64,000 nt of DNA from Polytrichum commune (Eukaryota; Streptophyta; Polytrichopsida; Polytrichales; Polytrichaceae). The position numbers and the translations under genes are program-made. This document shows, one piece after another, positions 44,967 to 55,260 of this stretch. Under the pieces are notes generated by a model. The model was not told the origin of the DNA. It saw nothing but the letters and a program-made list of their open reading frames with translations, and did not search any database. Each line of letters opens with the position of its first letter. Position 1 is the first letter of the stretch. The DNA lies in NCBI GenBank assembly GCA_950295325.1, contig OX485805.1, positions 17,781,501 through 17,845,500 on the forward strand. The letters run 5' to 3'.

Positions 44967-45773
44967 AACTTTCGGAAAGGAGGCTGCTTGAATCCGCTTT
45001 ATCTAATGAATTTCTTATGAAGGTTTTGAGAGCTTCTCCGAAAGCCGTTGCTATGCATAACGAACTATTGAAGTGCGTAAGGAACTTTCAGGGTCCTGTG
45101 TCAGAGTCTTGGGATTGACGTACATTTGCAAACTGGGTTTAAAACCTGTACATTATTTGCCCGTAGGTTTCAAATTGGGTTTAAAAATCAAAGAGTAGCT
45201 GGTTGTAGAGAAATTGGCCTCTATCTCAAATTCGGTTATTGACTTGGTTTAGACTTTAAGATTCCCAGTTCTTTGGAAATATTGTTTTTTCTGCATACAA
45301 TTCCAAAGCCTCTCAATCGACTAGTGGATCCAAGAAACCGTTCTGGGCAAGTAACTGTTGTTTGCAATGAGGAAAGGAAGGAATTAGTGGAGCCTCAACT
45401 TTCTCCGTATCTCATTGCATTCTTGAAAAGAGATTGGATTTAGTGGCTACGGGAAATTGAGATTCTGAACAAGATTTCAATGTTCCTTGCAAAGCTGGAT
45501 ATTCAGGGCAATTTCTAGCACTAGATTTTGTGTGCAACGTTGGGTATCCTAGACAACTTGTAGTAGTGAGAGCCAGGAAAGGTAGATTCAAAAACGCATC
45601 AATAAACCACAAAGTTCAGTATGTCCAAGAGGTCTGTGATGCAAATGTTAAAAAAATCGCCAAATTTTAAACTTTCGGAAAGGAGGCTGCTTGAATCCGC
45701 TTTATCTAATGAATTTCTTATGAAGGTTTTGAGAGCTTCTCCGAAAGTTGTTGTTGTACATAACGAACTATTG
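44967..45773. repeat. Pair of 104-bp near-identical direct repeats, 703 bp apart
   Basis: 44967-45070 and 45670-45773 share AACTTTCGGAAAGGAGGCTG through CTTCTCCGAAAG and ATAACGAACTATTG, with only a handful of differences near the right ends. Each repeat also has internal inverted symmetry (CTTTCGGA / TCCGAAAG). The 599-bp interior has no complete frame. A TRIM-like element or segmental duplication is possible; no TG/CA ends or clean primer site were seen. Confidence 0.7.
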
Positions 45774-45840
45774 CCATAGCCATATCCACCTTCTCTATAG
45801 CCATAGCCATATCCTCCTCCATAGTCATAGTCATATCCGA
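45774..45840 (-). other. Gly/Tyr-coding minisatellite, possibly a captured gene fragment
   Basis: Minus-strand translation reads GYDYDYGGGYGYGYREGGYG, a pattern of glycine-rich proteins, built from (CATAGC/CATATC)n repeats. It abuts the right copy of the 104-bp repeat. It has no flanking exon and may be simple sequence only. Confidence 0.35.
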
Positions 45841-48810
45841 GGCAGCCGGTCTCTAATTCAACAACTAAGGTACCGGCAAACTCGAAGTGTTGTTGAATAC
45901 AAACTTACATACAATATGAAATTAGAAAACGCTAGCTGTTTGATACATGATGACAAGCGAATGAATTCTCATTCCTATAGGGTTGGTTTTCTGGTCAGAT
46001 TATTCTTACATCGACATCACTATGTCGCAGCTCCCAGCTCCCCTTCTTCTTTTACCGGCTCCACCATCCACTTCAACGACGGTTGTTTTTTCTTCAGATA
46101 TCTGATTTTTCCTTCAAATTATTCTTCTTTAAAAATATGCATATTCAATGATGCAAAATTGAACAATTGTTGACCACTTAACTCATACTGTGACACCACA
46201 TATATCTAGTGCCAACCATTTTGGCGCGTGAAAGTGTGGGTTTAGGGTCGGAGAGTGAGATATCTGATGTTGAATAATCACAAATCCATCTTTCTCCAAA
46301 TATGAGGACAAATGATACTTAATATATAAAATTTATTTAACCACTTTAAATTTAATGTTATGAATGTTTTGTACTTAAAATTTCACATGTCATTTATTAA
46401 ACTATGTGGTAATATATATTTTTAAGAATCGTAATTTTTACAATAATTAATTCTAAAGTTGTATTTCATTTTTTGTATGATATAGATGATAGTTTGCCCA
46501 TTGCGAGCTTCGGGACTCATTATTGGTTTCCTCAAAGATGGGAGGATCACGAAAACATTTCTCAAGCATTTGAATATCGCCATGGAAACTGAACCCGCAA
46601 ATCCAAGAATTTAAAGAATCTTCGTAGATACATGAAGAACAAACACAATCTCTTTATAGAAAAAACAGAATCACGGAAACCAAAAACAAATTATCGCCAT
46701 CGGATTCAAGATTACAAGAAAATGAATTTAAAGATTATGAGAGATGTGGATTATCGTGCTCGATATGCCCGTTACTTCTGTGAATAATGCATAATATGAT
46801 TTTTAATTAGCATTTCAACATAGAATATTTTTCCTATCAATATATAATAATGTCTCTTCTATATGTTCATTATTTGTTTAAGGGCACAATTTATGAAGAT
46901 AATGATTTACAGTTTTTAAACAATACACATAATATATTATTATTTTATGTCTCTAAAATTGCACACAGTATAAACAATTAATGTTCTAAAACAATGCGGC
47001 AGATATAACCGCGGCAGCTATTACAGACTTTTAGCAATTACAAATTCTAAACAGTGTGACAAAAAAAAAATGCGATAGATATTGCAGACTTTCGAACTTG
47101 TTTCAATATACTTGAAATGATTAAATTATAATTATATCTATTAAAAAATATATTAAAAATAACATAAATGAAGCGTCTTGTATGTATACTCTATTATTTA
47201 CCCTTAGTTTTTCTTGCCATTTTTTATTTCTTCTCCATAGAAATCTCTATATGGTCTCTAATCCATTTGATCGATTTTGAAGTGATATCTATTTTTGCTT
47301 CAAAATGTACATTTAGATGGAGAGAATCAATGGCATTTGATCTTCGTAAAGTTTTTACATTAGTATGTAGCCTCTCTAAAATTGCATTTGTATGTTGCAT
47401 CAACAACATTCCCTCGGGGGGGAGGGTATTCCCTTGTATATTTTGCATACACCTGCGATAATGACCTATTAAAATGGGGGTTATTTACCTATGAGAAAGG
47501 ATTATAAGGGATGCTAATTTTTGAAATAATGGTAAATTGTTTTGATTATTTGCACCCTATTGGTAATTATAAATTCTTGGATGGTTGATTTTATGGTACC
47601 CTATATTACTTATATGTATTTTTTCCCCCTGATTGCCCTCATTCCTTAAACTGTATGATACAGTAGAATTCTTGTTAGGAGCATATGTACAGAGTAAGAG
47701 AAACAAATATTTACTAGGGTTTAGGGTTCAGGGTCACACTGAAGTCCGGGCAAAGCAAAACACTAAACAATAAGAACAAAAGATTGCAATTACATGTCAT
47801 TAAGCAACACGAGCCAACGAATAAAAGTTGTGTTGGATAACACAGTTAGAAACCTTGAGATCTTAGGGAACATACCAACCTCATGTGTCTCAAAGTCACA
47901 ATTACAAGGTTTGCATAATCCCTACAATTGATGCCTTGATCTTCCAATCCTACACATTAGAGGAAAATCCCACGCCATGCAAGCAAAATCCACCTAAACT
48001 AGCTAGACTACCATTTATACATGTGGGAGATATAAAGGTACTCGAACTGAAATGACTACTACAAATTTCAATGTTTACTAATGATCATTCAACCTTTTTT
48101 CCAAATTATATCTCCACATGTGTGAGATAGTACAAATTTAGCAGGTTTTATTTTTTATTTGAAATGAACTCACTCAATGAGTTTGCATCTACCTCATCTA
48201 AGGTGTAAATTTTGCTAGTTGATTCATACAGTAGAGACACACTTGAGATAATAGCATCCACATCAACCCACACACAATCACTCTCAAGATACTTATATTT
48301 GTTGAGACCCGACTGTTTTTGGAACCAATGGGAGGTAAGCCATAGCAGATGGGAAGAGCGTTTGTCTATTTCCGTTCTGGACTGCACGTTTCATCAAGTC
48401 AATGGGTTGCCAACAATTGCCCTACTTAGTACCAACCTTCACCCTTATCTTTTGAACCCTTCCTATATAGAACATGCCATATTTTGGTGGCAAAGTATTT
48501 TATTTTTGAAACTATCGTTTTTTCTCTATGCTATTTTATATGTACCACTTAGGTAATTTAATCATGTTTTGTCAAATGCTATATTACATATAATCATGTT
48601 TCACAATCCCAAAGCACCCTATACTACATCTAATAATTTACAAATTTTAAGCCAAATTTTTATACAAGACCCTATATTTTATCGCACGTAGTTTCTACGT
48701 TTTTCGCCAGTGCCCCACCCCCGAGAACATTCCTCGACTAAGAAACTCTTCTTGTATCCCCTCCAAAAATTATTTCATCCTCAATGCAAGTCCTTCCGGT
48801 GTAGGACTTG
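45841..48810. other. AT-rich spacer
   Basis: No recognisable gene. Short frames at 47168-47461 (plus) and 48148-48387 (minus) overlap frames on the other strand and show no known domain. Confidence 0.5.
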
Positions 48811-51106
48811 TTAATGTACCTTTAATTCCCTCATCATTAGTATCACTATCTTCTTCTTCTTCTTTGTATTCATGTCCGTTTTTGTCTTCATCCAATTGTT
48901 TTTCAAATTTCCTAATTTATATGGCTTTAAATATAAATACAAAGCTTCTAAACCTCCACATTGAATGCCATAGTAAGTTCCAAAACATTCTAATATAGAG
49001 GTCTCAGGGCAATCTGACAAGAACTTTAAAAGAATAGCAATTTAATGGTTTCAGAAATTGTCTTTCAAAGCATGTTTATAAGAATAATAAGGATAGTGTA
49101 CAAAAGAATTACCTCTAGAAAAATACCATTAAATGATAATCGTAGGGCTTTGAGACTTGACTACCTATCGATTGTTTTAAGATGTAAGTTATAATACATC
49201 ATCATTGGGAATATTACGGGCGATCCCAATATTCTTACCCACAATTGTTTCAATTTTTTTTTGGAATAAAATCTTTGAATTTTTGTTCTTCAATGTACAT
49301 GTAGTGAGAGACAATAGATATTGTCAAACACCACACTAACCAATCCAATTTTCTTTCCGACGCACCTTTTGTGAATTCACTAAGCCATTTCTTTATAGCA
49401 CCAAAAAAAAACTCAATACTGTTGTTTGTATCATGATTTGCATGAGGTAAGCGATGCAAATTAACCAGCCGTAATTCTATATAGAAAAAACAATTTAATT
49501 ATTAGAACTCAAATTACATATAAGGAAAAATGAAATAAACTATAGCAATACATTTCATACACAAATATAACTTGTAAAAATGAAGATGTTAGAGTGACTT
49601 ACCATATATCTTCGGATAGTGTTTCTTGATGGCGGGTACGTCACATTCTTCAATTATCTTATTCATAGCATTCTTAGCACGTTCAATAAAATGCTTGTTA
49701 CATTTTCAAAATACTTTCCACTTCGTAAATTTGTCATCCGGTAGTCTTTTTTTATACTTTCTTTTTTAAATCTTCAAAATATGGAATGCACATAAATAAA
49801 TTTTTGCATTATTCCATACCCTCATACAAAAATAATATTGTAATGTTATTGCCAACCAATGGAACATTGTATCTTAAATGAAAATACATTAAATGCAAAA
49901 AAAAATAACTAGGACATACTTACTTGATTGCCTGTCGTTCTTGTATTGTATCATCCATAATAAAGCACGATGGTTTCTAATTTAAGTATTTGTTGTTGAC
50001 AAAGAACTTTAGTGCCCGTAGCGAATCATAAATATCATGTTTTTTTTGTCGTAAAATAACAACCCATACAATTGGGATTGCGTTGTGTCACTCATCAAAA
50101 ACCACTAGAATAAACAAATGGCACATCAAATCATTTGTACCAAAAATTGCGTCCATATAAATATATCCATCTCTTCCATATTTGAAAGTAGTTGTCTTTT
50201 GCTATGGAGTTTGAATACCAAAGGTGAAATAAATACCTCTAGTAGCGTCACCAATTTGATAGTAGAAGATCACATTAGGAATCTCCAATTTCTATATATT
50301 CACATTCACTAATGCATTTTTGTGTTTGTACCAAATATTTTTTTCCTTTGATATTCATAGTAATAAACATGCTCAAGAAGTAAATAATTGTCTTTTAAAT
50401 GTTTCCTATTTTTGTCCAACCTTCATACCATACCTTCTTATGTTTTTCAAAGACTTGTCTAGCCATGAGTCTGTCATCTCTTCAACTCTTCAGATATTCG
50501 AGGAGCTACCTCAGTTCTCCTTGGTATTAAATCGGGATCGATTACTCCATGTGCAACTTCACCATTCTCCTTAGAATGCTCACTGTGGTAGTAGATAACC
50601 TCACCTATATGAGGATATTATTGCAATTCCCTTACAACAAATCGTACTAAACATCATTTTTTTATTTTTATGCTTAGGATCAAATCGGTGATCTTCTTTT
50701 CTATAAGGACAATAAACCTAAAAAAATACAAGTAGTTGTTTTAATTTCAATTGTAAAACCGTATATATATTTTTCCTTCAATGGAATACTAAATGATAAA
50801 CAAACAAATAAAAAATAAGATTACATACCATGTTTGAACAATAGATGAAGTCAGTTGTATGCGTTTGAGCTCTTTCTTGGTCTCCTTGCTATCTTCCTTG
50901 GCCCATTCAACTGAAGAACCGTCGTCCATGACTTGCCCTTCGATGAAGTCGTTTATTTTTTCGAACAAAATATAGGCCGTCTTCACTGTACCAATAGAAG
51001 AGTCCTTTGAACCCCGTCTCATCCCTTGAGTCCATATCAAATCTTGGTAATGAATAGGACCTTGACTTGAATATTGAATATGTGGTACCTCCTTTTTTTT
51101 GCCCAT
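48811..51106 (-). pseudogene. Decayed Mutator-like (MULE / FAR1-type) transposase
   Basis: Minus-strand blocks in family order: KDSSIGTVKTAYILFEKIND (about 51010-50945); GRDGYIYMDAIFGTNDLMCH with the first catalytic Asp near 50155; KPSCFIMDDTIQERQAIK with the second near 49955; LCAFHILK near 49790; HANHDTNNSIEFFFGAIKKW then RKLDWLVWCLTISIVSHYM (49460-49300). Stops and frame changes break the chain (for example after TFGIQTP and at HNAIP). A GTAAGT after the MDD block suggests the parent contained introns. No terminal repeats were found. Confidence 0.75.
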
Positions 51107-51210
51107 GGCTATTATCTTGCCTTAAGCAACCAACAAAGAGATTTAATCTTAATTGATGTATCAACACAACATGAAAACAAATCACAACAACCATGCAATA
51201 CCTGACGCAA

Positions 51211-51236
51211 CATATATATATATATATATATATTAT
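51211..51236. repeat. (AT)n microsatellite
   Basis: Thirteen or so AT dinucleotides just upstream of the MULE remnant's coding start on the minus strand. Confidence 0.9.
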
Positions 51237-51699
51237 ACGCTCTTTGGACACCTTCCATGCTTGCTTAAATGAAGAATAGGGAAGAGAGCGCAATACCTAC
51301 CGCAAAATAAATGTACCACAAATCTCATTTGAGGCTTCACAAACTTGGTGCAATCTAGTATCTAAAGTAGAACAAATGCACCACAAAATAAGAAGCAAAA
51401 ATAACAATATTTTTCATTCAGATAAGTAATTCAAGATGTAGCTGAATTAGAAGGATTAGTGTAAACACTATTACCTCTAGATATAAAAGCAAAGTTACAA
51501 GTGAAGAAGAAAACCCTAAATCCTTACAAACACATTATATAGTTTCTTCCCTAGTATTGAATGAAAGCCTCGCATCCAAGGGCCCATATTGATTGGGATG
51601 AGTGAGTACATTTTAAATTTGTTGAAACATTCATCCATTTCATGAAGGAAAGAATGTTTAGGGGAGGCGGAATGTTTAGAACCCGCACTTTATATGAAA

Positions 51700-52592
51700 C
51701 CCTAACCTCCTTCAAAATTTGGGCGGACTAAAAAATTTTTGATTAAAGCTTTTGGCCGTGGCAAGTATTGTGCGGCAGGTATTGCAAATTGAGCGGCACT
51801 TCGACTTGGGACGTGGACTCCAACGGCATCCATCCACGCAGGGGGCGTGGTAAGTCCCAGCTTGGGGGATGTCCAGTCCGTGATTTGAGAGAGGTTGGAT
51901 TGGGTGCAATAGTGCAGCAAAGGAAGTCATGTATAAGTCGTAAATATGTTCTTGCACGCTTTAGGTTTGCTCAAAGGTATGAGAATTGGATCATTGACGA
52001 TCGGGAACTCATGATTTTCAGCGACGAGACAAAAATAAATAAGTTTAACTGAGATGGTAGATCATGGTGTTAGATTAAAGATACACGTTGGACTTCAACA
52101 TGTCCAGCAGATCATGAAGCATGATGATGGGTTGGTGATAATTTGGATATGCATGACAACTTTTGGGCCGGGAGCATGGTACATAATTGAAAGTATGATG
52201 GATAGGCATTTGTACAAATTTATTTTAGAAAATTCTTGTGCTCCACTATACCAAATTACAATCTGAATCCAAATAGGTTGCTCTTTCAACATGATAATGA
52301 TCCCAAACACACGAGCAAGATCGTGCAATAATGTTTAGCATCACAACCATTTCAACTCCTTCAGTGGCATGTACAATCTCCGGATTTGAATGCCATTGAA
52401 CACTTTTCGACACTTCTCAAACGGCGTTTGAACGAATTTACAACACCTCCAAAAGATATCCAAGAATTGTGGGAGCATGTGTCTTCAGTGTATCCCAATT
52501 TCAGTGAACATGATTGCATGGCGATTTATGAGAGCTTGTCACGAAAAATTGACATTGTGTTGAAGAGTAGGGGTTTCTGGACCAACTACTAA
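51700..52592 (+). pseudogene. Tc1-like (DD34E) transposase remnant
   Basis: Frame 3 reads RFAQRYENWIIDDRELMIFS and SDETKINKFN (first Asp 52023-52025). Frame 1 (52066-52260) reads HVQQIMKHDDG, GPGAWYIIE and MDRHLYKFILEN. Frame 3 resumes with NRLLFQHDNDPKHTSKIVQ (second Asp 52293-52295), QPFQLLQW, QSPDLNAIEH (Glu 52398-52400) and FTTPPKDIQELWEHVSS, ending FWTNY. Exactly 34 codons separate the second Asp from the Glu. Stops at 52050 and within the D-E interval plus two compensating frame changes inactivate it. The triad and motifs are those of Tc1-type, not plant mariner (DD39D), transposases. Confidence 0.8.
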
Positions 52593-52859
52593 AGGCTTTG
52601 TAGGCAACTTGAACAAAACTGAGTATCTGTATATAGTTTCTCATTTGACATTGTAGCATACTTCCTACAAACTTCACTTCATAAGCATCACGATTAATAT
52701 AGTAAGATATTGAAAAAGTAACACCATATGAATATTCATTTACCAAAACTTTGCATCCGCCACAAAGACCGCTCTTGAGCAACTGCAACACAAAATATAT
52801 GACTACACACCTCACAGATTAGAATTCATTATTGAGAATGTTTATCGTTGGCCCACCAT
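52593..52859. other. Spacer between Tc1-like remnant and EPL duplicate
   Basis: No gene recognised; probably the 3' flank of the Tc1-like element. Confidence 0.4.
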
Positions 52860-53240
52860 CTCCGTGTGTCTTCTCTACCAAAGGACCGCCAGCGGTAGAT
52901 TTTGGCGGCCCTGCGATGGTCACTAGAGATGTCGTCGAGGCGCCGGCCCGGACGAACACTTCTCAAGCATTGCCCTGGTCGACGTCTTCGCAAGGGTGAA
53001 AACTGTTACGCTTGTGAAATAGGCAAGAGAACCCCTCAGCGATTGGAATGCATGCAATGTCTTTAAGAAGTTTTGACACATCTAAGGAACAGAGGATGAT
53101 GCCTACTTTCACAATTTTGGATGTGGACGCAATATCTATTTAGATAGATTTAGTGGTGTTCTTGGAAGAAGCACGATAAGCACGATGTTCACGAGATCGT
53201 TGTGACATTGGAGTCATGCCGTTCTTTACAGCCTTGCCCT
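52860..53240 (-). pseudogene. Truncated pseudogene copy of EPL-like exon 1
   Basis: The minus strand reads MTPMSQRSREHRA, DIASTSKIVKVGI, SKLLKDIACIPIA and LFHKRNSFHPCEDVDQGNA, matching the start of the intact EPL-like protein (MTPMSRRSREHR; DIASTPKIVKVGI; KLLKELAGIPIA). The parent's initiator ATG is changed in the copy (CCTCCATTC to CCTCCCTTC on the plus strand). An in-frame stop and indels are present and homology fades near 52880, so only about 110 codons remain. Translation from the next Met is conceivable but the frame breaks soon. Confidence 0.8.
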
Positions 53241-54480
53241 CCCTTCAACTTCCTTCCCACTACTCCTCACGCCAGGGTACGTCCAATCTGCTGCACACCA
53301 GGAGCAAACTACGACTTCAAAAAGATCCAAAGGATGTAGGCGACAGAAGATATATTGATGCATGAATGCCATCATTAGTGCCTGCAACCACTTTCGCCCG
53401 CCATAAACAGACTCAACTGCCCCCTGCCATCCCTCTTTTCTCTGCTTCTCTTGTTCGCCACAAATACTTCTGCCTGCAAACGCACCTCTGATCAATGAAT
53501 GGGGAGAGCCGACTGCTAGTTACAGATGAACCGGTTGAGTTTGAGAAATAACCGATTGAACTTCAAGACTTCGGGATAATTACCGATCGTTTTAGAAGAA
53601 TCTGTGGAATTTACCTCGAGTAAATATAGAAAAGCCGATAGATCATAACATGTAACCGGTTGGACTTGGAAACACTAGGATTCTGACCGATTATGTCCAA
53701 AAATCTCCCCGGACACTGCCTCTGATACTCCGCAGGTAGTCTCTGCTACCAAATAGTCGCAAATTTACATCTCGCACTCTCCCATACCATGCCCCCGCGC
53801 CGATCTCCTGATCCCCCGCTCCCTCCTATCCTTCCCTCCCACAAAGATGCACCACACAACATCTCACTTTCTATCGCTTGGTCTACCACCGCTATCACGT
53901 ACCTGCATCGGCAACATGAATGCATTTGCCTTCACGTCGGAGTCCAATCCAGAGAGACAGAAGAGAAGCCTTCTCAATCTCCTCATGAACATGAACGCAT
54001 TTCCTTTCTTTGATATGTCTTTCCTCTCACGCGAAGCATACTTTTTTAATTGCCAGTACGCACGCTCTTAGCGTAACGACTAACTTTTGCAAATGAAATG
54101 CGCGGTGGATGCACGTAGAATGGATGCGCTCTGTTGTAGCTTGAACAATGGAGATGCATATGCAAGTGCAGGAAGGTTGGCGAACAAGTGAGGGGGTCGG
54201 GTCACAAGCCAAGCAACGGTGAAGTAGCCAGGCAGGAAGGAAGGAGAAGGGAGATGGTGGTCATCGTCCTTCCGCAACGGATTGGGACGGGTCGGGGCCA
54301 GGCTGAATTTCCGATGCAGGTGCAGGGCGTTCATCCTAAAGTTGTGTACCAAGACAGACACGCGTCCGGAAGGGCAATGGTAGCAGCAGCACAGCCTACA
54401 TGGCCCTAATTGCACCGTCACCTACGAATACTGGCCGTCAGATCACCAATCCCTGCTTTCCAACTGGCGTGCTCCACACG
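53241..54480 (-). pseudogene. Duplicated upstream region of the EPL-like gene
   Basis: 53241-53470 aligns well with 61686-61920 (shared AGATCCAAAGG, GACAGAAGATATATTGATGC and GCCATAA). Weaker matches continue to CAACGGTGAAG(T/C)AGCCA and TGGCCCTAATTG near 54410, corresponding to 62690-62860. An unmatched block at about 53500-53750 holds two copies of an AACCGGTTG...ACCGATT motif. The copy thus retained promoter-like sequence but no functional coding start. Confidence 0.6.
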
Positions 54481-55260
54481 CCGCCGTGGCCCCGACTTCA
54501 GGTCACCGAAGTTCCACCACCTTCAAGGCTTTGCTACAGTTTTCTATCGGGAAGATGATGCAATCCATCACGTGTTTGCATGTGTCTCCCTGCAAGCATT
54601 CTTTGGGGGTCTCGATTCACCAGAATGTTCCTTCATGCAAGGATTGACTCGGCTCCCACTTACTTGAGATCTGACACGTCTCTGTGATAGGGAAATGACA
54701 ATTTCAAAGCAAGCATATAGACAGATGCTACAAAAGGATGACAGAGTAGCAGTGTACTGCAGTATGTTAGGATATCCAATTTACTCTGCATGTTGCTTAG
54801 TATCACATGCTGTTGATTTCATCAGGCAAGAAAACTCTGGCAAGAGGCAGAAAGATGATGCACAATCTCTAGGAACTTGTACTATAAGTTTTTTTTTAAA
54901 TTAGTTCTGCAACATATATAGCGTTGGTATCCTTTTCAAAATATCTTGACTCATGGCATGGGAAAAAAGAGGAAAAAAAGGCAATGTTTTAGTGTACAAC
55001 TCCACATCCAGACTGGTGTTTCATAAGACAAATGCAAAGGTGTGTGCTGCTGGAGAGATCTCAAAAAGACGAGACTCCTGGATGAAGTCCACTAAAGCCA
55101 ACAGCATCAATATAACCTTAGTCTTGTACAACCATTTACATTGTCACAGCTTCTGCTGCAACACCCGCAAGGCTCATTGTTGTCATCTAATCAAATGTAA
55201 CTTCCATCTCACATTTTGTGCTTCTATCTTTCAGGTAATCAAAAACTGGCTACATCCTAT
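54481..55260 (-). other. 3' flank and presumed 3' UTR of the EPL-like gene
   Basis: Between the duplicate and the EPL stop codon. The plus-strand frames here show no known domain and overlap the presumed UTR. Confidence 0.45.

Noticed and set aside
45412-45612. Degenerate zinc-knuckle-like cysteine pattern (CKAGYSGQF..CNVGYPRQ)
   Set aside because: Only partial Cys spacing and the frame is broken; not enough to call a gag-type or CCHC gene.
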